Assembly (NCBI GenBank): GCA_910575495.1
Contig: CAJTFS010000005.1
Coordinates: 62,001-126,000 of the forward strand
Source: Bacteroidales bacterium
GTDB taxonomy: Bacteria > Bacteroidota > Bacteroidia > Bacteroidales > Rikenellaceae
Length of the DNA stretch: 64,000 bases
Direction of reading: 5' to 3'
Shown here: piece by piece, positions 55,042 to 62,710 of the stretch
How positions within the stretch are numbered: position 1 is the stretch's first letter
How the letters are laid out: each line of letters begins with the position of its first letter
The notes under the pieces: generated by a model
Databases searched by the model: none
What the model saw: the letters and a program-made list of their open reading frames with translations, nothing else
Told to the model about the DNA's origin: nothing
Position numbers and translations under genes: made by a program

Positions 55042-55260
55042 GATTGCTTCACAGCGCCTGCTGCGGGCTACCGCACCCGGGATTCGGGAGGTTTGGCGAG
55101 TGTCGGCGTGAACGGTCGTTGTTGGTCCTCTTCGCCTCTTGCCAGCGGTTCTGCTCTGGCGGCCAGCATCTGGGAACAGCCCGATCGCGTAAGCCCGCTT
55201 CCGGGCGACTATCGGCCGTACGGTTTTCCCGTGCGCTGCGTCCAAGCATCTACGGGAGTT
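55042..55260 (+). pseudogene. Orphan C-terminal FISUMP/DGR-target-like fragment A
   Basis: Reading this frame gives PAAGYRTRDSGGLASVG, then VNGRCWSSSPLASGS, a variable stretch, and YGFPVRCVQASTG. That is the C-terminal end of the FISUMP-type C-type-lectin-like proteins common in Bacteroidota. There is no start codon, signal or N-terminal domain in frame, so it is a fragment rather than a gene. Its 3' end runs into the last codons of queG on the opposite strand. A second, diverged copy is at 58504-58730. Confidence 0.65.
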
Positions 55261-56173
55261 GTTTTTCGTTTTTCAGAACATTGCGGCGTATGCGCTGCAA
55301 TCCGCTGCGGGTGAGCGGCGTGGCGGCGAAGCGCCGCATGAACTCCTCCTCGTCCAGCGCAAGCCATTCGGCCGGCGTCATGGCCGCCGGATCGAAAAGC
55401 GGATCGAAAGCCCGGTTGGCATGCAAGGGTGCTTTCCGGTTGTAGGGACAGCAGCTTTGGCACTCGTCGCACCCGAAGACCCAGCCGTGCAGCTCCGCCT
55501 CGCCGGCCGGCTCGCGCTCGATGGTGCGGCAGGAAATGCAACGCCCCGCGTCGATCATGCGCGAAGTCCCGACGGCACCCGCCGGGCAGCTGTCGATGCA
55601 GTTGCGGCAGGTACCGCAGCCGGCTCCCTCCAGCGGAGTGTCGTAGCTGTCGGCCTCGTCGCACAACAGCAGTTCGCCCAGCAGCACATAGCTGCCCAGC
55701 CCCGGCGTCACCAGCAGCGACTGCCGTCCGATCCATCCCAGACCCGCCTCGACGGCCAGTTGTTTCTCGGCCAAGGGCGCCGTATCGACGAACAGCCGCC
55801 CCCGGAGCTGCGGATCGAGCGCTTTCAGCCCGTCGAACAGCCGTTGCAGCATCTCCCTGATCGTCGTATGGTAGTCGCGGGTGCAGGCATAGGACGCGAT
55901 GCGCGCCCGATGGCCGGACGGATAGCCGTCGCCCGCGCGATTCTTGTAGCTCACGGCGCAGACCACCGCCGTACGCGCCCCCTCGACCAACAGCCGGGGA
56001 TCGAAACGCTTCGCGACGTTGCGCTCCATGTAGCCCAGCGAAGCCTGACAACCCGCCGCCAGCCACCCGCGGAAGCGGCGCTCGTTGTCGGCCAGCGGAC
56101 GGCACGCTGCCACCCCGCAGAGATCGAACCCCGCTTCGGCGGCAAGTTTTTTGATGGTCTCCCGGACAAGCAT
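55250..56173 (-). CDS. queG: Epoxyqueuosine reductase QueG
   Basis: 307 residues. The N-terminal DUF1730/cobalamin-binding part contains LGYMERNVAKRFDPRLLVEG, the segment with the catalytic Asp is LFVDTAPLAEKQLAVEAGLG, and WIGRQSLLVTPGLGSY follows. Two [4Fe-4S] clusters are bound by CGTCRNCIDSCP, CISCRTIE and CDECQSCCPYN. It performs the last step of queuosine synthesis in tRNA with cobalamin. The C-terminal HEAT-like extension of some homologues is absent. The stop codon lies at the edge of FISUMP fragment A. Confidence 0.95.
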   Translation of the reverse strand: MLVRETIKKLAAEAGFDLCGVAACRPLADNERRFRGWLAAGCQASLGYMERNVAKRFDPRLLVEGARTAVVCAVSYKNRAGDGYPSGHRARIASYACTRDYHTTIREMLQRLFDGLKALDPQLRGRLFVDTAPLAEKQLAVEAGLGWIGRQSLLVTPGLGSYVLLGELLLCDEADSYDTPLEGAGCGTCRNCIDSCPAGAVGTSRMIDAGRCISCRTIEREPAGEAELHGWVFGCDECQSCCPYNRKAPLHANRAFDPLFDPAAMTPAEWLALDEEEFMRRFAATPLTRSGLQRIRRNVLKNEKQLP

Positions 56174-56218
56174 ATCGATATTTTGCGCTAAAAATAGTGA
56201 TTTTTAACCGGAAATTCG

Positions 56219-56226
56219 TAAGTTTG
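56219..56226 (+). promoter_or_regulatory. Promoter -7 box for the acyl-CoA ligase
   Basis: TAAGTTTG on the plus strand, 48 bases before the chosen ATG. Confidence 0.7.
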
Positions 56227-56273
56227 CAACGAACTTTTGCATGTCCGCGGGCATGTACCAAAAGCGAAACGTT

Positions 56274-57986
56274 ATGACATTCAATACACTTGGCGAACTG
56301 GTACGCAACAGCGTGGAGCAGTTTGCGCCGCGCGTGGCCTTTTCGATGTTCGAGGGCGACGACGTAACCTACGCCGAAGCGGGCCGCCGCATCGAGAAGG
56401 TCCGGGAGATACTCACCGGTGCGGGCCTCTCGGCCGGCGACAAAGTGGCCCTGCTGAGCAGCAGCATGCCCAACTGGGGCATCTGCTACTTCGCCGTCAC
56501 CTCAGCCGGCATGACCGTCGTGCCCATCCTGCCCGACTTCTCGGGCGAAGAGCTCGACATGATCATCGGCCACTCCGAAGCCAAGGCCCTGCTGGTCTCC
56601 GACAAACTCTTCACCAAGCTATCCAAAAGCACCATCGAACGGCTCAACGTCGTGGTCCGCACCAAGAATCTGGGCATCATCTCCCAGCATGTCCACGGCC
56701 AGGGAACCGTCGCCGAGCCCAAGCCCGACGACCTGGCCGCCATCATCTACACCTCGGGCACCACGTCGAAGCCCAAGGGCGTCATGCTCACCCACGCGGC
56801 GCTCTGCGCCCAGGTGCGGCTCTCGTCGTCGATCTTCCCCATCGACGGCAACGACGTCTTCCTCTCGGTGCTTCCCCTGTCGCACACCTACGAGTGCTCG
56901 ATCGGCTTGATCTACCCCTTCTCCATGGGTTCGCGCGTAGTCTACATGGATCGCCCGCCCACGGCTTCGGCGCTGATGCCGGCCCTGCGTTCGGTGCGCC
57001 CCACGGTGATGCTCATCGTGCCGCTGATCATCGAGAAGATCTACCGCCACCAGGTGCTGGCCAAGTTCAACTCCACCCGTTTCTGGCGCCTGCTCTACCG
57101 CATCGGCTTCACGCGCCGCTACCTCCACCGCGTCGCCGGCAAGAAGCTGATGAAACTCTTCGGCAGACGCCTGCGCTTCCTCGGCATCGGAGGTTCCAAG
57201 CTCGATTCGCAGGCCGAGAAGTTCCTGCTCGAATCGGGCGTTCCCTATGCCATCGGTTACGGACTCACGGAAACCGCCCCGCTGCTGGCCGGCGCCGCAC
57301 CCTCGCAGGTGCGTCTGGGTTCGACCGGCCCCCAGGCTCCGGGCGTGACGCTGCGGCTCGAAAACATCAACCCCGAGACGCGGCAGGGCGAAATCGTGGC
57401 CAAGACCCCGAGCATCATGCTGGGCTACTATAAGAATCCCGAAGCCACGGCCGAGGTCTTCACCGCCGACGGCTGGTTCCGCACGGGCGACCTGGGCGAG
57501 TTCGACGAGGATGGCTGGCTCTACATCAAGGGACGTCTCAAGAACATGATCGTCGGCCCCTGCGGCGAGAACATCTATCCCGAGGACATCGAAAGCGTGC
57601 TCAATTCGCACGTCTGCATCGCCGACTCGATCGTCACCGAACAGGAGGGGCGTCTGGTGGCTCTCGTGCACTTCAACCGCGACGAGATCGAAGCCATGAT
57701 CGACGACTGGCGCGACGAGTGGAACACCAAGAAAGAGGCCTGGGAAGCCAAGACCGAACAGCTCAAGAAAGAGATCATGGATTTCGTCAACGCCAAGGTC
57801 AGCCGCTTCTCGCGCATCTCCGAGGTCGTGGAGGAGAAGGAGGAGTTCATCAAGACCCCCACGCAGAAGATCAAACGGTTCCTCTACAACCGCAACAAGA
57901 AAGGCACCGACAATCCGGGCGCCGAAACCAACGGTTCGCCGGCAACCACCGACAGCGCAGCCCCCGCGAACAACACGGAAGCATAG
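56274..57986 (+). CDS. AMP-binding long-chain acyl-CoA synthetase (FadD/FACL-like)
   Basis: 570 residues from MTFNTLGELVRNSVEQFAPR; ATG codons a little upstream in frame are less likely because they add no family sequence. The AMP-binding core motif is IIYTSGTTSKPKGVMLTH. A5 is GYGLTETAPLL, A7 is GWFRTGDLGEFDEDGWLYIK and A8 is GRLKNMIVGPCGENIYPEDI. The region LRFLGIGGSKLDSQAEKFL is typical of long-chain members. It activates fatty acids with ATP and CoA. The last 25 residues are a low-complexity Ala/Thr/Asn tail. Monocistronic, with a strong terminator downstream. Confidence 0.9.
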   Translation: MTFNTLGELVRNSVEQFAPRVAFSMFEGDDVTYAEAGRRIEKVREILTGAGLSAGDKVALLSSSMPNWGICYFAVTSAGMTVVPILPDFSGEELDMIIGHSEAKALLVSDKLFTKLSKSTIERLNVVVRTKNLGIISQHVHGQGTVAEPKPDDLAAIIYTSGTTSKPKGVMLTHAALCAQVRLSSSIFPIDGNDVFLSVLPLSHTYECSIGLIYPFSMGSRVVYMDRPPTASALMPALRSVRPTVMLIVPLIIEKIYRHQVLAKFNSTRFWRLLYRIGFTRRYLHRVAGKKLMKLFGRRLRFLGIGGSKLDSQAEKFLLESGVPYAIGYGLTETAPLLAGAAPSQVRLGSTGPQAPGVTLRLENINPETRQGEIVAKTPSIMLGYYKNPEATAEVFTADGWFRTGDLGEFDEDGWLYIKGRLKNMIVGPCGENIYPEDIESVLNSHVCIADSIVTEQEGRLVALVHFNRDEIEAMIDDWRDEWNTKKEAWEAKTEQLKKEIMDFVNAKVSRFSRISEVVEEKEEFIKTPTQKIKRFLYNRNKKGTDNPGAETNGSPATTDSAAPANNTEA

Positions 57987-58097
57987 CGCACCGCACAGGG
58001 CGGGAAAACACCGAGAGCCGGACGGGAACAAGGCACCGGAAGGCGGCTGCCCGAACACCCCGGCGCCGCCGGATAGGGTTGCCGCCCGAAAAGACCG

Positions 58098-58125
58098 AAG
58101 GCGAAGGGTCGCGACCCTTCGCCTT
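58098..58125 (+). terminator. Terminator of the acyl-CoA ligase gene
   Basis: A perfect 13-bp stem (AAGGCGAAGGGTC / GACCCTTCGCCTT) with a 2-base loop and a T6 tract, about 112 bases after the stop. Confidence 0.9.
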
Positions 58126-58129
58126 TTTT

Positions 58130-58503
58130 CGCGATCCCGCCCAGTTGCAGTCGCCTGCAACTCGAACAGATGCCGCCGGGTTTCCCATTTCGGCATTCAG
58201 CAACGAGAACCTGCCGCCGCAAGAAACCCCGAACAGGCCCGAACGAATCCGGACGACCCGGACGACCCGGAACCCGAGGCCCGGACACACCATAGGCCCC
58301 GGCGGCAACCTCCGTCCTGAAAACAATGCACCCTGCACTTCGAAAAAGCAGTTTCCGACCCGGAGTGACGCAGGCCAAGGTCCGCGTCAGCGCGGTCGAG
58401 TAGATTCAGCAATCCGCCGTCAGTGCCGACCCGCGCACCCGGCTTTGCATCCCAGTCTGTGCCGGAGACCCGCCCCAACGCTTCTCCGGCAGATTCATCC
58501 CAG
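58130..58503. other. Gene-free region upstream of FISUMP fragment B
   Basis: GC-rich with short internal repeats (GACGACCCG twice at about 58253-58270). Segments CCCGGAGTGACGC and TAGATTCAGCAATCCGC around 58355-58420 match the module at 54345-54465 in the same order. Confidence 0.5.
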
Positions 58504-58730
58504 CGATTGCTCTATACATCTGCTACGGGCTACCGCACCCGTGACGAGGGAGTCCTGACGGAAACCGGCACGAACGGCTACGCCTGGTGCTCGTCGCCCC
58601 ACGCCTCCGGGAGTGTCTCGCCGGGCGGTCTGAACTTCAACTCGGACAACGTCAACCCGTTGAATGGCTTCTCGGGCCGCGCGCTGGGTTTTCCCGTGCG
58701 CTGCGTCCAGCATCTACGACTGCTTTTCGC
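58504..58730 (+). pseudogene. Orphan C-terminal FISUMP/DGR-target-like fragment B
   Basis: This frame reads LLYTSATGYRTRDEG, then GTNGYAWCSSPHASGS, GGLNFNSDNVNPLNGFSG and LGFPVRCVQ. One base is missing relative to copy A just after CVQ, so the tail is frameshifted. It retains several AAC codons (NFNSDNVN) where fragment A has other residues. No upstream gene body exists. It lies immediately before the stop of the convergent YgjP-like gene. Confidence 0.65.
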
Positions 58731-58757
58731 TGTTTTTCATGCACGCCCGACCCGGCG

Positions 58758-59333
58758 TCAGCGGATCGAATAGGTGCGCAGTTCGCGCACGAGGAGCTTT
58801 TCGCGCCCGCCGACAAGCCGGTCGACCAGTGCGTGGAACCGCGGCGAATGGTCGTGGTGAACGGTGTGGCAGAGCTCGTGGATGATGACGAAATCACGCA
58901 GATGCTCGGGCAAAGTCATCAAAAAGATACTCAGCGAGATGCTGCCCTTTCCCGAACAACTCCCCCACTTCGAACGGGCCGCCCGGACGGTCATCTTCGC
59001 ATACCGCAGTCCCGTCTGCCGGGCCAGCCGCTCGATGCGCCGGGGCAGGTCGGCTTTTGCGGCGCGGCGGAGTTGTTCGATGCGGAGTTTCTCCTGCTCG
59101 GGCGGAAGTGCCGGCGGGAGTGCTGCACGGCGGGCCGCAAGACGCTCGCGGACGCCCTCGATCCACTCCGCTTTCTCCTCAAGAAAGGCCAGGGCCCGCT
59201 GTCGCGAGACCCCGCGCGGGAACGAAACCCGCACGGTCCCTGCCGCCTGCACCCGGATGGCGATGCGCCGGGCCCGCGGCGACTGCGACAGAGTCACCTC
59301 GCCCAGCCGCGGATGGTCGAAGACGGAAGTCAT
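58758..59333 (-). CDS. YgjP-like (DUF45) zinc metallopeptidase-domain protein
   Basis: 191 residues. The C-terminal zincin motif is FVIIHELCHTVHHDHSPRFH (HExxH plus a downstream His), preceded by RAARSKWGSCSGKGSISLSI, both family hallmarks of the SprT/YgjP-type DUF45 proteins. The start ATG overlaps the stop of the upstream DUF4153 gene (ATGA). Members are sometimes linked to type I restriction loci, but none is present here. Substrate unknown. Confidence 0.88.
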   Translation of the reverse strand: MTSVFDHPRLGEVTLSQSPRARRIAIRVQAAGTVRVSFPRGVSRQRALAFLEEKAEWIEGVRERLAARRAALPPALPPEQEKLRIEQLRRAAKADLPRRIERLARQTGLRYAKMTVRAARSKWGSCSGKGSISLSIFLMTLPEHLRDFVIIHELCHTVHHDHSPRFHALVDRLVGGREKLLVRELRTYSIR

Positions 59334-61060
59334 CGGGTCATGACGACGTCGACCGCCAACTCGGAGATTCGCAATGTCGAATCGCTCCGTTCGAAGGCCG
59401 CCTTCTGAAAAACGATCAACAATTCGTCGTCGTTGTAAAACAGCAGGTCGTCCGCCGAATCGAGCAGCTTTTTTCCGCTCGGAATGCCAACGATTCCCGC
59501 CCGCCGCAGCTGTGCGGCCAGCAGATCGGAGACTGCGATGCTCCGGTCGGGGTGCCGGCCGTCGAAGCGGAGGATAAGCGTATCGTTGCGGAAACAATAG
59601 GAATAATCGCCTGCGGCATCGTCCCGCCAAAACATATCCCAGTCGGGATAGAGCGTCGAATAACCCTCGCACGGCACACGGCGCGAAGTCTGCATCAGAT
59701 AGATGTCTTCGGTGACGGTCGCGGTCGCGACCGCATCCTCCCAGCCGTAGACCACATAATCGCGTATCGGCTGCGGCACGGCTGCACGGATGGCGTCCAT
59801 ATCCGCCCCAAGACGGCGGAAAGCCGCCGTATCGCGCCACGCAATGTATTGCACCGACTCGTAGAAGCGACGGTAATCGGCCTTGAACGTCGTGTCGGCA
59901 CCGAAGCGGTCGAGCCGCAACCGGCCGTCATGGTCGAGAAGCTGCAACTTCCCGGCGACCTGCATGGCGCGCCGCAGCTGCGAACGCACGGCCACCCGCT
60001 CCGGCTGGAGAGCCGGCACATAGGCCAGCAGCGCAAAAAGCAAGAATCCTGCGGCGCAGACCCAACGGTAACGGCCCGAACGCCGCGCAAGGAACAGCAG
60101 CACGCAAAAAGTCATCAACAGACCGCAGGCCACGAGCCACACGCGCGGCTCGGTGAACCCGTATTCGCCGACCCGCCGGGCGACGCCGATCCAGAAGAGA
60201 ACCAGCGGAGGCAGCGCGACCAGGCTGAAACGGTCGAAAAACCAGCCGTACCGCCGCTTCTCCAGAACGAGCTGCAAGGCCTTGACGCACAGAGCCACGA
60301 TGGTGAATCCGAAGACCAGATAAGCCACGCCGCCCTCGGGCAGCGACCGCGTGACGAGGATTTTGGCCGTATAGAGGTAGAGGATGGCCGTATAGATGAG
60401 CAGCGCCGGAGTCACGATGTAGTCCAGCAGTATTTCGAGGATGCGGTTGCCCTCGATCTCGGCATCGCGCCACCGTTCGGCCATCAACAGAAAGAGCGAC
60501 GGCGCCACGAGCGACTCGCAGAAGATCAGCCCGTACATCCACACATGCTCGATCCAGCTGCCGCGGAGTCCGAAAATGTAGGTCGTCGAAAAGAGAATGG
60601 CGGCGAAAAGTCCCAGCGCGACGTTGGCGAAGAGCTCGGCCAGCAGGAGCGAACGCACCCAGATCATGGTGTCGGCCACGAAACGCTCGTTGCGGGCCGC
60701 ACGGCGGCAAAGCAGCAACGCCAGCGGGGCGAGCACGCACAGCGTGACGAGGTATTGCGTCCCGCCGACCCAATCGTGCACGCCGCTCCACACCGAAAGC
60801 GGAATCAGGGGCATCCACGACACCCAATAGACCCTGCGCCACGGTCCCCGGCCGGCCAGCCGGTTGACGCTGAGCGCCAGCACGAAGAACAGCGGCACCA
60901 CCGCCACCCGGGCATACCCCTGCGACCAGCCGGCCTCGTAGGCCGCGAACCACAAGACACAAGCGCAGAGCGCCAGAAGCAACTCCACCGGATAATTCCG
61001 CACGACCTGCATCATTCCTTCGCGGAAGATGCGGAAACAATGTTTCAGATCGAATTTCAT
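59330..61060 (-). CDS. DUF4153 multi-pass membrane protein
   Basis: 576 residues from MKFDLKHCFRIFREGMMQVV. Around eleven or twelve hydrophobic helices occupy residues 25-375. A soluble C-terminal part of about 200 residues (YRRFYESVQYIAWRDTAAF and onward) then follows. The ERWRDAEIEGNRILEILLDY loop and the overall layout match DUF4153 proteins found in Bacteroidota. No function is established. It is translationally coupled to the YgjP-like gene and lies 45 bases downstream of rlmB. Confidence 0.75.
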   Translation of the reverse strand: MKFDLKHCFRIFREGMMQVVRNYPVELLLALCACVLWFAAYEAGWSQGYARVAVVPLFFVLALSVNRLAGRGPWRRVYWVSWMPLIPLSVWSGVHDWVGGTQYLVTLCVLAPLALLLCRRAARNERFVADTMIWVRSLLLAELFANVALGLFAAILFSTTYIFGLRGSWIEHVWMYGLIFCESLVAPSLFLLMAERWRDAEIEGNRILEILLDYIVTPALLIYTAILYLYTAKILVTRSLPEGGVAYLVFGFTIVALCVKALQLVLEKRRYGWFFDRFSLVALPPLVLFWIGVARRVGEYGFTEPRVWLVACGLLMTFCVLLFLARRSGRYRWVCAAGFLLFALLAYVPALQPERVAVRSQLRRAMQVAGKLQLLDHDGRLRLDRFGADTTFKADYRRFYESVQYIAWRDTAAFRRLGADMDAIRAAVPQPIRDYVVYGWEDAVATATVTEDIYLMQTSRRVPCEGYSTLYPDWDMFWRDDAAGDYSYCFRNDTLILRFDGRHPDRSIAVSDLLAAQLRRAGIVGIPSGKKLLDSADDLLFYNDDELLIVFQKAAFERSDSTLRISELAVDVVMTR

Positions 61061-61105
61061 GGGATCAATATTTATAAAAGCCAACCCGCGAAAGGCTGTT
61101 CATTA

Positions 61106-61852
61106 TTAGTGGATCCGCTGCCGCACGACCTCGAAAAGCATGACGGCGGCGGCCGCCGAGACGTTGAGCGACTCGATGTGGCCGATGAGCGGAATGGCCA
61201 GCTGTTCGTCGCACATCTTGAGCACCTCTTTGGAGATTCCCGTGTCCTCGGCTCCCATGACGAGCACCGTAGGCTTGCGGAAATCGGCATCGTAGAGGAG
61301 TTTGCGGCTCTTCTCGGTCGCTGCGACGACCTGGAATCCCTCGCTCTGCAAGGTTTTGAGCGTGTTGCGCACCGAACCCACGCGGCACACCGGAATCGTT
61401 GTCAGCGCTCCGGCTGACGAACGGATCGCTTCGGCGTTGACCGGCGCCGAGTTCTTCAGCGGTGCGATGAGTCCGTGGGCCCCGGCACACTCGGCCGAAC
61501 GGGCGATGGCTCCGAAGTTGCGCACGTCGGTGACCCCGTCGAACAGCACGACGAGGGGCGTTTCGTCGTCGGGAACCCGTTCCAGGATGTCCGACAGCTC
61601 AACATATTCGATCGCCGCCGTCTGCGCCACCACGCCCTGGTGGTTGCCGCGCGTAAGCCGGTTGAGTTTCTCGACGGGCACCTCCTGCCAGCGCAGGCGG
61701 TGGCGCGCGCAGAGGTCCTTCAACTCCTGCATCAGCTGCCCCTCGGCCCCCTTGCGGATGTAGAGCCGCTCGATCTGCCGGCCCGCCTCGATCGCTTCGG
61801 CCACAGGCCGGATGCCGAAAATAAGGTTGTTGTCCATATTATTATTGTTCAT
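61106..61852 (-). CDS. rlmB: TrmH/SpoU family rRNA 2'-O-methyltransferase (RlmB-like)
   Basis: 248 residues. The N-terminal RNA-binding domain (about 1-80) has NLIFGIRPVAEAIEAG and GNHQGVVA. The SPOUT domain has the three motifs NFGAIARSAECAGAHGLI, VLVMGAEDTGISKEVL and IPLIGHIESLNVSAAAAVML. RlmB methylates G2251 of 23S rRNA. A second ATG five codons in is an alternative start. The gene is preceded by a dense repeat cluster with no clear promoter box. Confidence 0.88.
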   Translation of the reverse strand: MNNNNMDNNLIFGIRPVAEAIEAGRQIERLYIRKGAEGQLMQELKDLCARHRLRWQEVPVEKLNRLTRGNHQGVVAQTAAIEYVELSDILERVPDDETPLVVLFDGVTDVRNFGAIARSAECAGAHGLIAPLKNSAPVNAEAIRSSAGALTTIPVCRVGSVRNTLKTLQSEGFQVVAATEKSRKLLYDADFRKPTVLVMGAEDTGISKEVLKMCDEQLAIPLIGHIESLNVSAAAAVMLFEVVRQRIH

Positions 61853-61880
61853 TTCATGCCGTTATCACTTCGTTGCCAAC

Positions 61881-62170
61881 AGATTCTTCGCTTCGCTCAG
61901 AATGACAAAAAGTCACTCGGAATGGCAATATTACGTTTTGATTTTTTATCACGCTCTCACCTGTCATTCTGAGAAGCTCGCAACGAAGAACCTATCATGC
62001 TGAGCAAATTATTCGGAATAACAAAAACATTTCAATTCTATTGTTTGTCCATGTCATTCTGAGGAGCCCGCGACGAAGAATCTTTTTATTATCTCCCGAC
62101 AGATTCTTCGCTTCGCTCAGAATGACAGACTGATATGTCATTCTGAGAAGCCGCAGGCGACGAAGAATCT
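61881..62170. repeat. REP-like repeat cluster on the 3' side of the GIY-YIG gene
   Basis: At least five copies in both orientations: 61881-61906 (inverted), 61963-61993, 62053-62082, 62101-62126 (inverted) and 62137-62170. The consensus ends are GTCATTCTGAG and CGAAGAATCT, so each copy is an imperfect hairpin closed by ATTCT/AGAAT. The last copy contributes the stop codon of the GIY-YIG gene. Confidence 0.9.
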
Positions 62171-62462
62171 ATCCGAACCACTCTTTCGCCAAGTCCTGCC
62201 GCTCCGGATTGAGCGAAGCGATCAACTCTTCCTTTTTCTTCCTCAACCACCCTTTTATCTCCTTTTCCCGGGCAATGGCATCCCGCACATTCGGATATTC
62301 TTCATAATAAAGAAGCATATGGCAGCGATACCGCTTCGTAAAACCGGGTATTTCACCGCTTTTATGCTCCCGGACCCGTCTGATCAAATCATTCGTCATC
62401 CCGGCATACACCGCCCGACCGTTGGCGCTGCCCATCAAATATACAAAATAATGCCCGAACAT
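62169..62462 (-). CDS. Small GIY-YIG nuclease
   Basis: 97 residues, essentially one GIY-YIG domain: FVYLMGS, then AVYAGMTNDLIRRVREHK with the catalytic Tyr/Arg, GFTKRYRCHMLLYYEEYP, and AIAREKEIKGWLRKKKEELI with a conserved Glu, ending NPERQDLAKEW. This is the widespread single-domain family often mis-named UvrC-like. Its stop overlaps one REP-like repeat, and another begins 3 bases upstream of its start in the opposite orientation. It is thus wrapped by inverted repeats and suggests a mobile unit. Confidence 0.92.
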   Translation of the reverse strand: MFGHYFVYLMGSANGRAVYAGMTNDLIRRVREHKSGEIPGFTKRYRCHMLLYYEEYPNVRDAIAREKEIKGWLRKKKEELIASLNPERQDLAKEWFG

Positions 62463-62464
62463 AC

Positions 62465-62639
62465 AGATTCTTCGCTTCGCTCAGAATGACAAAACAATCA
62501 TATTTCCACCCAGTCATTCTGAGGAGCGCCCGCGACGAAGAATCCGACTCCGATCTCGACACGCCGCTTGGTAACAGAATGACAAAACAATCATATTTCC
62601 GCCCACGTCATTCTGACGAGCGCCCGCGACGAAGAATCT
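62465..62639. repeat. REP-like repeat cluster on the 5' side of the GIY-YIG gene
   Basis: An inverted copy at 62465-62490, then two direct copies at 62513-62544 and 62607-62639. The last two sit in a ~61-bp direct duplication that begins GAATGACAAAACAATCATA (62485 and 62577). Confidence 0.88.
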
Positions 62640-62710
62640 ATTCGAACCCTCGGCAGATTCACCGCCCAACCCGGAATGAAAAAAAGAACGTAAAGACAAT
62701 ATTTGCCGGG

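Noticed and set aside
55042..58730. A complete diversity-generating retroelement
   Set aside because: No reverse transcriptase, accessory protein or template repeat with a matching target is present in the window; only target-like fragments are seen.
61853..62170. CRISPR array suggested by many short repeats
   Set aside because: The repeats occur in both orientations, vary in length and sequence, have irregular spacing, and there are no cas genes.
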